Positions 1-7,262 of a DNA stretch of 64,000 nt are shown one piece after another. Source of the DNA: Actinobacteria bacterium IMCC26207 (GTDB taxonomy: Bacteria > Actinomycetota > Acidimicrobiia > Acidimicrobiales > Microtrichaceae); assembly GCA_001025035.1 (NCBI GenBank), contig LCZK01000006.1, positions 62,001-126,000 on the forward strand, given 5' to 3'. Positions within the stretch are counted from its first letter, which is position 1. Each line of letters opens with the position of its first letter. A program made the translations under genes and the position numbers. The notes under the pieces were generated by a model. The model made no database searches. It saw only the letters and a program-made list of their open reading frames with translations, and was not told the DNA's origin.

Positions 1-597
1 GTTCACGAACTGCTGGCGGAACATCTCGACAGTTGTAGCAAAGGTGGCAGTGTCTGCGAGTGCACTGAGCTGGGCGAGACCCAACGCAAAGGTGATCCAG
101 AACCAGGTCGGGTCCTGGCCCTCGCACGAGCCCGGACTGGCTGCGAGGCTTCGCAAGACGTCGACAATCGGGAACGGCTCCTCGCCCTGAAACACGTTTC
201 GCAACTCTGGGTGGCGGCGCACTTCAACGTACATAGAGGCAAGGAACTCGACGTAGGTCGGGTCGGCGGCGCGTAACGCCTCAATGGCGTCGAGCAACGC
301 TCCAGGGAAGGCAGGCTCGTCTGGACTTCGACCAGCAGACCTTTGCAGTTCGAAGATGAGCCGGTCCTGCACGTCAAGAAACACAGCCGTAAAGAGCTGA
401 GCCTTTGAGCCAAAGTGGTTGTAAATGGCAGTGTGCGCCAGGCCTGCAGCATTGGCCACCGTTCTGTTCGAGGTGGCTGCGTAGCCTTGCGCGGCGAACT
501 GCTGCCGCGCAGCGACCAGCATGACGGCGACCGTGTCGGCCGTACATGAATTAGATGGTCGCCCCCTTGACTTCACATGCTGTCCCTTTGCTGTCAT
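1..597 (-). CDS. TetR/AcrR-family transcriptional regulator (cut by window edge)
   Basis: The frame is open for all 199 codons from an ATG at 597 down to base 1, so the C-terminus lies outside the window. The N-terminal part reads as a TetR helix-turn-helix, with AAQGYAATSNRTVANAAGL followed by the recognition-helix signature AIYNHFGSKAQLF. The downstream part is a helical ligand-binding domain with no recognisable effector. The start codon overlaps the sulfatase stop as ATGA (594-597), so the regulator is the second gene of a coupled pair and probably controls that operon. The family is clear; the ligand is unknown. Confidence 0.85.
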   Translation of the reverse strand, partial: MTAKGQHVKSRGRPSNSCTADTVAVMLVAARQQFAAQGYAATSNRTVANAAGLAHTAIYNHFGSKAQLFTAVFLDVQDRLIFELQRSAGRSPDEPAFPGALLDAIEALRAADPTYVEFLASMYVEVRRHPELRNVFQGEEPFPIVDVLRSLAASPGSCEGQDPTWFWITFALGLAQLSALADTATFATTVEMFRQQFVN

Positions 598-2915
598 TGG
601 TTCCTAAACGCAATCTCGACCTGCCGTGTCAGGTCGGCTAGCGCAGCGCCTCCGTCGGCAGCGACCACCAGCCGTTCGAGCACGCCGCTGAATGGAACCG
701 TTGGGTCATATCCGTCACAGACCGGCAGGGGACGCCCGACTCCGGCGAGTAAGGAGGCCGAGGAATTCGGTGTCCACAGTCCAGGCCACTCGTGCGGAAG
801 GCGGCCTGTGCCAACCACAACTCCATCGGCCAGGGCGGCTAGGTCGACGCCACCATCAGCCTCGGGTCGCCCGAGAACCTGAAGATTGGATGCCCCTACG
901 GGCACGGCTACTGCCAACTCGGTCACGAACTCACTCACAAAACTCACCGCAAAGCACAGCCGAGATTCGGTCAGGTGCCAGACCCAGCCGCCGTTGTAGT
1001 CACCTTGCTCGGCGAGGACGCCGCAGTCGGTGGCCGCAAGCGGTGCGGCAAGATGAGCCGTGATGGTGAACCCATTGCATAACGTTGGGGTGTTGTCCTC
1101 GAACACACGCTCGCCTGGCCGGAGTTCAACACGTGAGGCTCCAGAAGGCCACGGCAGAAACAGGTGTGGCAATCGGTCAAAGACCCCGTCGCTGAGTGGC
1201 AGGACTCCGTTCCGTTCGGCTTCCGCGTGCCAGCGGGCCACGAGCTGCTCAAGTATCTCCGGATACTGCTCGCCTAGGTCGTGGTTTTCGGCAAGGTCAT
1301 TTCGTGCATCGAATAGGTGCCAGTGATCGGTGGCAAAGTCCGAACTTCCCGCGATCAGATCGAGTTCGGCGTGGGTGAGCTGGTTGATGTGATTCGTCAC
1401 GACCTTCCAGCCGTCCACGTACATTGCTCGGCTTCCCCAGCACTCGTAGTACTGCGCAGTGCGCGGCTCAGGAGCGTCGGCCGAGGCAAGCATCGGGCGT
1501 AGCGAGACGCCGTCCAGACTCATCTGCTCTAGGCCGTTTAATTGCTCTGGCGGCTCCAGGCCGAGCAGATCAAGCAGCGTGGGGAGTACGTCGATCGCGT
1601 GGCAGTACTGGCCGCGAATATCTGATCCGGGAATATCTGATCCGGCCGTATCTAGCCCTGCCGGCCAGGAGATCACGAAGGGGTCGCGCACGCCTCCCTC
1701 GAACGTGTAGCGCTTAAAGCGCCGCACGGGCGTGTTCCCTGCTTCGGCCCAACCCCAGGGGTAGTGGTTATATGCCCGGGGTCCGCCCAGTTCGTCGATC
1801 ATCGCTAGGTTCAGCTCGGGGTCCTCATCGCGCCCCTGTGCGAATCGGAACTCGCTGACCGAACCGGAGGGTCCAGCCTCACCCGATGCTCCGTTGTCCG
1901 AGACGACAACGACAATCGTGTTTTCGCGTTCGCCAAGCTCTTCGAGTTCGGCCAGCACTCGCCCGATCTGCGCGTCGGCGTGGGTCAAGAACCCGGCGTA
2001 GATCTCCATCATGCGTGCTGCTACCCGCCGCTGATCGGGGTGCATGGCTTCCCAAACTGGTACGTGCTCGGAGTCCGTGGGCAACTCGGTATCGGGCGGG
2101 ACAATGCCGAGTGCAATCTGTCGCTCGAGAGTCGAGCGGCGCCATGCATCCCATCCGGCGTCGAATTGGCCGATATACGGATCGCTCCACTCTGGGGTTA
2201 CGTGGTGAGGAGCGTGCCCGGCACCCATTGCGAGCCACACCAAGAAGGGCCGGTCCGGCTGGTCACGCCGCAGCCCCCGGATACGGGCGATCGTCTCGTC
2301 GGCCAGATCCTCGCTCAGGTGATAGCCCTCCTCGGGAGTTCGGGGCGGGTCAACGTATGAGTTGTCGCGCACCAACTCGGGAGCCCAGTGATTCGCGTCG
2401 CCACCCAGGAAGCCGTAGAAGTGCTCGAAGCCTTTGCCAAGTGGCCAGTTCTCGAACGGTCCCGAGGGGGACCGCTGGTCTCGTGGTGTGAGGTGCCATT
2501 TCCCTACAGCAAATGTCGCATAACCCTCCGCTCGCAGGATCTGCGCGAGCGTTCCCGCCTCGTCAGGGATGCGAGCGGTGTAACCAGGGAAGTTCATTGG
2601 CAGATCAGGCAACATGCCGACCCCTACACGGTGGTGATTGCGACCTGTCAGCAAGCACGCCCGCGTCGGCGAACACACTGCAGTCGTGTGGAAGTTGGTT
2701 AGGCGAATCCCAGTCTGAGCGAGTCCATCTATTGCGGGGGTGGCGATATCGGAGCCGTAGCAGCCGAGCTGAGCGAATCCAATGTCGTCCAACACGATGA
2801 CGATCACGTTCGGCGCTCCACGCTGGAACGGACGCTTCGCCGGCCGAGAGGTCGACTCCGTTGCAGTCAACGAGATCGAGCTGTCGGCAGAAGATTCATC
2901 AATTTCTGAGTTCAT
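594..2915 (-). CDS. Arylsulfatase-type sulfatase
   Basis: A 773-residue hydrolase of the alkaline phosphatase/sulfatase superfamily, expected to remove sulfate from aryl or carbohydrate sulfate esters. Near the N-terminus lie the metal-binding acids VLDDIG (Asp43-Asp44) and the formylglycine signature CSPTRACLLTGR (Cys81 to Arg92), so it needs oxidation of Cys81 by a formylglycine-generating enzyme, which is not in this window. A later SDNG motif also fits the family. No signal peptide is visible, so a cytoplasmic location is likely. The about 200 residues after the catalytic domain are unassigned. It is translationally coupled to a TetR regulator. Confidence 0.93.
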   Translation of the reverse strand: MNSEIDESSADSSISLTATESTSRPAKRPFQRGAPNVIVIVLDDIGFAQLGCYGSDIATPAIDGLAQTGIRLTNFHTTAVCSPTRACLLTGRNHHRVGVGMLPDLPMNFPGYTARIPDEAGTLAQILRAEGYATFAVGKWHLTPRDQRSPSGPFENWPLGKGFEHFYGFLGGDANHWAPELVRDNSYVDPPRTPEEGYHLSEDLADETIARIRGLRRDQPDRPFLVWLAMGAGHAPHHVTPEWSDPYIGQFDAGWDAWRRSTLERQIALGIVPPDTELPTDSEHVPVWEAMHPDQRRVAARMMEIYAGFLTHADAQIGRVLAELEELGERENTIVVVVSDNGASGEAGPSGSVSEFRFAQGRDEDPELNLAMIDELGGPRAYNHYPWGWAEAGNTPVRRFKRYTFEGGVRDPFVISWPAGLDTAGSDIPGSDIRGQYCHAIDVLPTLLDLLGLEPPEQLNGLEQMSLDGVSLRPMLASADAPEPRTAQYYECWGSRAMYVDGWKVVTNHINQLTHAELDLIAGSSDFATDHWHLFDARNDLAENHDLGEQYPEILEQLVARWHAEAERNGVLPLSDGVFDRLPHLFLPWPSGASRVELRPGERVFEDNTPTLCNGFTITAHLAAPLAATDCGVLAEQGDYNGGWVWHLTESRLCFAVSFVSEFVTELAVAVPVGASNLQVLGRPEADGGVDLAALADGVVVGTGRLPHEWPGLWTPNSSASLLAGVGRPLPVCDGYDPTVPFSGVLERLVVAADGGAALADLTRQVEIAFRNQ

Positions 2916-3027
2916 ATGATGCGCTTCTACCGTCCCTAAAGTATCGATCGCTACATTAGTGGATAACGATGGGGGTTAGCAGAGCGACCACCCAGCGATC
3001 TCGTCCCAGATTGTCAACGGCGCTTCG

Positions 3028-3504
3028 TCACAGGCTCTCTCGGTAGAGGTCGAGGTGCTCCAGATCCTTGGCCCGTCCGGAGGCCTCCTTGAGTCGCTCC
3101 CACGTAGCGACAGTGATCACAAGCGCCTGGCTCCCCTCAACCTGCTGGCTGTCCGCGGAGGCTGCCAGGTCCTCGTAGCCGCGGGCAGCGCCGTCAGGAG
3201 CGAAGACAAGATCAAGCGGACCATACTTGCTCATCAGGTGGAGCGTGTCGTACTGCGCCCAGTTCTCGAGTGGACGGCGAGGAAACCACGTCCCGCCCTG
3301 ATCTGCCGTCAACAGCCCCGCCTCAAGATCGTCAAACGCCGCAGCGAGTCGCTCCAGGTTGTCGGGATCGCGCGACGGGGTGATGTCGATGTCGACGGTT
3401 GCCGGCACCGGTAGGTCACGGACCATCGCAGCCATGCCGCCGATCACGACGAACCTGACCTGATGGCGATTCAGAATCGCGATGATCGCTCCCGGGTCAA
3501 ACAC
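3028..3504 (-). CDS. Nucleotidyltransferase-fold protein, probable toxin partner
   Basis: The protein contains the minimal nucleotidyltransferase signature, FVVIGGMAAMVR followed by ATVDIDIT, as in AbiEii/MNT-type proteins; the DID pair would be the metal-binding acids. The chosen start is the GTG at 3504, which overlaps the end of the upstream XRE gene by 8 bases and puts the fold at the N-terminus. In-frame ATGs at 3567 and 3609 would extend it but overlap the regulator by 70 bases or more. The pairing with an XRE gene resembles a type II or type IV toxin-antitoxin or phage-defence module. Substrate and toxicity are inferred only. Confidence 0.7.
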   Translation of the reverse strand: MFDPGAIIAILNRHQVRFVVIGGMAAMVRDLPVPATVDIDITPSRDPDNLERLAAAFDDLEAGLLTADQGGTWFPRRPLENWAQYDTLHLMSKYGPLDLVFAPDGAARGYEDLAASADSQQVEGSQALVITVATWERLKEASGRAKDLEHLDLYRESL

Positions 3505-3841
3505 GCTTCGCCCCGGCCTCGGAGGTGCGAGCGCGACGTCGGGCAACGCGCCGACGTTCGCGTTCATTGAAGGCTGCGAGGTCCTCGGGCGGTAGAAGGC
3601 TCTCGGCAATGGCGCGAGTAGCCTCGTGACGATCCGGCTCGACCAAACGCATGCGAACCTCTAGACCGGTCGCGGCAAGGATCCGACAAAGAGTCTCCAC
3701 CGAAGGTGATCGCCGACCTGACTCGTACGCCGACACCGCCGCCTGGCTAGTCTTGGCGAGGCTGGCCAGTTCGACCTGAGTGAGACCAGCGTTGCGCCGA
3801 GCCATTCGGATCAGGTGTCGTGAATACGTCTCTGTTGCCAC
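3497..3841 (-). CDS. XRE-family helix-turn-helix regulator (antitoxin-like)
   Basis: A protein of 114 residues starting at GTG 3841. The N-terminal half is a classic Cro/CI helix-turn-helix: ARRNAGLTQVELASLAKTSQ, then AVSAYESGRRSPSVETL. The C-terminal half is charged and Arg-rich and could contact the partner protein. The frame is open upstream to 3997, but that extension has low-complexity composition and would swallow the operator-like repeat at 3873-3886, so the shorter start is preferred. The gene overlaps the nucleotidyltransferase gene, which argues for a two-gene operon with the DNA-binding partner translated first. Confidence 0.8.
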   Translation of the reverse strand: MATETYSRHLIRMARRNAGLTQVELASLAKTSQAAVSAYESGRRSPSVETLCRILAATGLEVRMRLVEPDRHEATRAIAESLLPPEDLAAFNERERRRVARRRARTSEAGAKRV

Positions 3842-3872
3842 TCTCGGGAGTATATCGGTACAGGTATATTTA

Positions 3873-3886
3873 TCAGTATCTACTGA
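3873..3886. promoter_or_regulatory. Inverted repeat, candidate operator for the XRE pair
   Basis: TCAGTA-TC-TACTGA is a perfect 6+6 inverted repeat 31 bases upstream of the GTG start of the XRE gene. A second AT-rich near-palindrome (TATATCGGTACAGGTATA, 3851-3868) lies between it and the gene. Autoregulation by the XRE protein is an inference from position. Confidence 0.4.
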
Positions 3887-4001
3887 CACCGAACACCTGA
3901 CTGGTGTGCGACGACGCCATCCTCCGGTTTGGCGGAAAAACCGGCCGTTACCACCTCGTGCACGACCGCGAAAAGCTTGTGCTGTGGCGCACCTCACGCT
4001 C

Positions 4002-4748
4002 TCACTCCGCTGTGATGGAGCGACGCCACAGGATCGTATTGTCCTGCGTAAGGCTCGACGTCCAGATCAGCTTCGCAGAGGGATCCCAAGTGACTGACAA
4101 GTAGCCCTCCTTTGGTTGGACCTCGTCCTCGGTAAAAACAGTCGCAGGGGTCCACTTCGAGTCGTCGAACGACGGGGGCGTCCAGTCAGCCGGCTCCCCG
4201 ACGCTCTCGAAGGTGCAGTCGGTCTCGGGAGTGGCCGAGTTCTCGCAGGCCGTATCGAGGGGAGCCCGCTGGACCACCAGGCCGCGCCACTCGGGACCGG
4301 TCGTCGCGACCACCTTCCCGGTGCTGGTGTCAGTGATCTGGGCGATGAGGCCGCCATCGCCCATTTGCTGCCGGCTGGTTCCGATGTACTCGAGTCCGGT
4401 GTCGTTCTCCTTGAAGTCTTTGGCGACCATAGCGATCGTGAGCGGATAGGTCGCCTCAAAGCTGATCCTCTCGGCGTTAAAGGACCGCTCCGTTGTGATC
4501 GGGACTGAGTCCTCGCCGACGAGCTTGCCGTTGACGTACAAGGAGAACCAGTTGTCGGCCCAGATGTCAGCGGTGAACTGCCTTGGTGCGTCCTGTTGAG
4601 GGGCCGAGTCCACCGACGACGCAGTCGACACTGACGAGCTTGAACCGCTCGCTGCATCCTCCCCGGTAGAGCATCCACCAGCCAGAACTGCTGCGACAGC
4701 TACAGCGCCGAAGATCTGCATCGCATGGACCGACAGCCGCTGTCTCAT
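4002..4748 (-). CDS. Secreted lipoprotein of unknown function
   Basis: About 248 residues from ATG 4748. The start gives a textbook lipoprotein signal: MRQR, a hydrophobic stretch, and the lipobox LAGGC, followed by a Ser/Thr-rich linker. The mature part has beta-sandwich character (WADNWFSLYVNGKLVGEDS and later FDDSKWTPAT), as in galactose-binding-like folds where Asp/Trp/Asn-Gly pairs recur. Two cysteines in the C-terminal half could form a disulfide. It is probably anchored outside the cytoplasmic membrane. No enzyme motif is seen and I cannot name the family. Confidence 0.75.
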   Translation of the reverse strand: MRQRLSVHAMQIFGAVAVAAVLAGGCSTGEDAASGSSSSVSTASSVDSAPQQDAPRQFTADIWADNWFSLYVNGKLVGEDSVPITTERSFNAERISFEATYPLTIAMVAKDFKENDTGLEYIGTSRQQMGDGGLIAQITDTSTGKVVATTGPEWRGLVVQRAPLDTACENSATPETDCTFESVGEPADWTPPSFDDSKWTPATVFTEDEVQPKEGYLSVTWDPSAKLIWTSSLTQDNTILWRRSITAE

Positions 4749-4912
4749 TTGTCGGGCTCGATAGCGCACGTAGAGAAGCACATCTCGTCCTCCGTGCCTT
4801 GCTCGAAAATGCCGTGCTCAGCTGCACTACTTCTAGCCCACGCGGTTTCATCCTTGCGAGTGAGAACCGGCGGGCCCCAAGCAATCACAGGGGACCCGGC
4901 CGGGCGGAGTAG

Positions 4913-4985
4913 AGCCCGAGAGGAGAATTGAACTCCTGACCTGCTCATTACGAGTGAGCTGCTCTACCGACTGAGCTACCCGGGC
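4913..4985 (-). tRNA. tRNA-Thr (anticodon CGT)
   Basis: The minus strand folds into a full cloverleaf. The acceptor is GCCCGGG paired with CTCGGGC, with one G-U. The D arm GCTC..GAGC, the anticodon arm GCTCA-CTCGTAA-TGAGC with anticodon CGT, and the T arm AGGAG-TTCAATT-CTCCT are all present. CCA is not encoded. It reads ACG codons. Confidence 0.95.
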
Positions 4986-5058
4986 GGCTGCGCACCAAAG
5001 CACGCAATGGCCAAGCATACTGCCGAGACCGATCAGACCGACAAGCTACTGTGCCGAG

Positions 5059-5541
5059 ATGGCAGTGAATCCAAACAGCGCTCTTGGTCGCAGCATCCAA
5101 AAGATGGCCGGAAGCAAGTGGTTTTCTCGAGTTGGACCCAAGCTTGTTCCTCCAATTGACCGGGGACTCAGTCGAGTCTCGGGCGGGCGAATCATGATGA
5201 GTCGCATGATGTTGCCCTGCGCGATCATCACGAGCACTGGTCGAAAGTCCGGGTTGCCACGAGTCAGTCCGCTGGCCACCGTGCCACTGAATGGCGACTT
5301 GTACGTAGTTGGATCGAACTTTGGTCAATCCACTCACCCCGCATGGTCTTGGAACCTGATTGCCCAGCCCCGAATTCAGGTTGACTACAACCACGAGGTC
5401 TACGACGCTCGAGCCGAACTGCTCACCCCGGAAGAAAAGGCTCAAACTTGGCCCGAACTCATTGCGATCTGGCCACTCTTCGACACCTACGTTGAGCGAA
5501 GCGGTCGTGACCTGCGCGTGTTTCGGCTCGTCCGTCTGTAG
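5059..5541 (+). CDS. Deazaflavin (F420)-dependent nitroreductase-family protein
   Basis: A protein of 160 residues matching the Ddn/Rv3547 family of split-beta-barrel proteins that bind coenzyme F420. Family hallmarks are ITSTGRKSG..RVSPL, then GDLYVVGSNFGQSTHPAWSW and NLIAQPRIQV, which form the cofactor pocket. It could reduce quinones or nitro compounds or act on fatty acids; the substrate cannot be read from sequence. It is convergent with holB with a 5-base gap. Its presence suggests the organism makes F420. Confidence 0.9.
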   Translation: MAVNPNSALGRSIQKMAGSKWFSRVGPKLVPPIDRGLSRVSGGRIMMSRMMLPCAIITSTGRKSGLPRVSPLATVPLNGDLYVVGSNFGQSTHPAWSWNLIAQPRIQVDYNHEVYDARAELLTPEEKAQTWPELIAIWPLFDTYVERSGRDLRVFRLVRL

Positions 5542-5546
5542 CCGGT

Positions 5547-6635
5547 TTACAGCTGAGCGCTCAACCTTGGCAGCGACATAAAAAGTGCCTGCAGAGCGAG
5601 CGACTCTCTCGGATTGAACACCAGATTCGCACACAGGGCTTGCACCTCATCAGCCGCAGTCAAAAAGTCCGCTGCAGCGCTACTGCCAACACCTGAATCT
5701 CTTGCAGCGGCATCGCGGTACTGCCAAAGCAACACAGCTAGGCCCGAGCGAAGCTCGTCGGTCCTCACCCTTCGCTGCTCTCGTTTATGGCGATCCTCCA
5801 TCTTCTTCAGATCACCCTTCAGCAACTTCACTCCTGCAAGTTCAAAGGTGTCCTGATACGCGGCGAGCTCCTCGGCCTGCTGTTGTTGCAAGGGTTCCAT
5901 GACCCCATCGATCATTGCCAACAGTTCATCGGCAAGCGCGCATGCAGTTGCACCGGTGCCGTCTAGTTGAGCTGGTGCGCGGTACCACGCATCACGTCGC
6001 GCCCCCACTGCTGGGTCACGCGCTAACAGCCGACCGCGATACAAACTGCCGCCCGCTGCTTGAGCCGCCTGTTCGGCAACCTCGGGTGAGATCCCCTCGA
6101 ATACCAGCCGGTCGCGCAACACCTGCATAGGCACGGCTGCAAAGTCGATCTGCACGCAACGCGAAGCAATGGTTGCAAGGTGCGGTGGGAGTTCCTCTGC
6201 AAGTATCACAAACACGGTCGAAGGCGGCGGCTCCTCGATGCTCTTGAGCAAGATGGCTGCAGCATCTCCCACTAGGTGGAAGTCGACTAACACAAAGACT
6301 TGGCGCTGCCCTTCGGATGGTGAAAGCGAGGACTGCCGAACAACTTCACGGGATTGCTTCGCATCAATCGATGCGCCATCACGCTCAACCACAATCATGG
6401 CTGGGTGAGCCTCGGCTCCGGCTAGGTGCCGGGCTCGCTCAGACTCAACCTGGTCAAGTTCGTGGCTCAACAAATCAGCAGCGAACGCCCTAGCTGCCTC
6501 TCGGGTTCCTGACCCCTCCGGCCCCACTAGCAAATAGGCATGCACGGGCGAATCAACCGCCGCCTGCAAACGCGTCACTGCCTCTTGTTGGCCAACGACT
6601 TCGTCCCACAGGTCAGTAGGAGCTAGCTCAGTCAT
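5547..6635 (-). CDS. holB: DNA polymerase III delta-prime subunit
   Basis: A clamp-loader AAA+ protein of 362 residues. The N-terminal part has the family layout (WDEVVGQQEAV.RL, then LLVGPEGSGTREAARAFA, and LLKSIEEPPPSTVFVI with the conserved SIEEPP box). The Walker A motif is degenerate (GPEGSGTRE, lacking the usual Lys), as expected for delta-prime, which does not hydrolyse ATP. SRC (ASRCVQIDF) at the sensor position agrees. It is the last gene of the topA-tmk-holB set, overlapping tmk by ATGA. Confidence 0.93.
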   Translation of the reverse strand: MTELAPTDLWDEVVGQQEAVTRLQAAVDSPVHAYLLVGPEGSGTREAARAFAADLLSHELDQVESERARHLAGAEAHPAMIVVERDGASIDAKQSREVVRQSSLSPSEGQRQVFVLVDFHLVGDAAAILLKSIEEPPPSTVFVILAEELPPHLATIASRCVQIDFAAVPMQVLRDRLVFEGISPEVAEQAAQAAGGSLYRGRLLARDPAVGARRDAWYRAPAQLDGTGATACALADELLAMIDGVMEPLQQQQAEELAAYQDTFELAGVKLLKGDLKKMEDRHKREQRRVRTDELRSGLAVLLWQYRDAAARDSGVGSSAAADFLTAADEVQALCANLVFNPRESLALQALFMSLPRLSAQL

Positions 6636-7258
6636 AGTGGTTCGCCCAAGATCTCCTCGACGGCGGCAAGGACTCGCTGCTCAACTTCTTGCACGGAGCC
6701 GGTCCCATCTACCTGAACCCAATACTCGGGTTCATCTTCTGCTTGGGCCAAAAACCCCTCCGCGACTCGACGGTGGAACTCTGCACCAGCCGCCTCGATT
6801 CGATCGCGTGCTCCGCCGGTACGTTCAAGCGAAAGCTTCTGGGGCACCGTCAACAAGATGGTTACATCTGGCCAGAGCCCGCCGGCTGCCCAACCCGAGA
6901 TCGCGCGAACCATGTCAGTATCAAGACCTCGCCCAAACCCCTGATAAGCCACGGACGAGCCAATATAACGATCACAAACCACATCTCGGCCAGCTTGCAA
7001 GGCAGGCTCGATGAGTTCTTCGACATGTTGTGCACGATCAGCCGCCATGAGCAACGCCTCGGCCCGGTCTGCAAGACCGTTGTCCGAGGCGGCTAGCAGG
7101 ATGGAGCGTATTTGAGCACCAAGCTCTGTACCGCCTGGCTGCCGCGTGAACACTGCGCCAATGCGGTTCGCAAGAAGCTCGGCTTGGGTGGATTTGCCCG
7201 AGCCTTCACCGCCCTCAAAGACAATAAAGCGGCCACGAGTCCCCGCCGAGATCGGCAC
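6632..7258 (-). CDS. tmk: Thymidylate kinase
   Basis: A protein of 208 residues that phosphorylates dTMP to dTDP. It has the P-loop FEGGEGSGKSTQAELL near the N-terminus, the DRY box VVCDRYIGSSVAYQG, and the Arg-rich lid region after LSLERTGGARDRIEAAG. Length and motif order match bacterial Tmk. It starts 4 bases after the topA stop and overlaps holB by 4 bases, so the three replication genes are probably cotranscribed. Confidence 0.96.
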   Translation of the reverse strand: MPISAGTRGRFIVFEGGEGSGKSTQAELLANRIGAVFTRQPGGTELGAQIRSILLAASDNGLADRAEALLMAADRAQHVEELIEPALQAGRDVVCDRYIGSSVAYQGFGRGLDTDMVRAISGWAAGGLWPDVTILLTVPQKLSLERTGGARDRIEAAGAEFHRRVAEGFLAQAEDEPEYWVQVDGTGSVQEVEQRVLAAVEEILGEPL

Positions 7259-7262
7259 AGTC

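Noticed and set aside
3..452. An open frame of 149 codons on the minus strand near the left edge
   Set aside because: It is in a different frame from the TetR gene, which is open for all of 1-597 and has clear HTH motifs.
4745..4948. Minus-strand ORF overlapping tRNA-Thr
   Set aside because: It runs through the tRNA and has no recognisable protein features; a common artefact.
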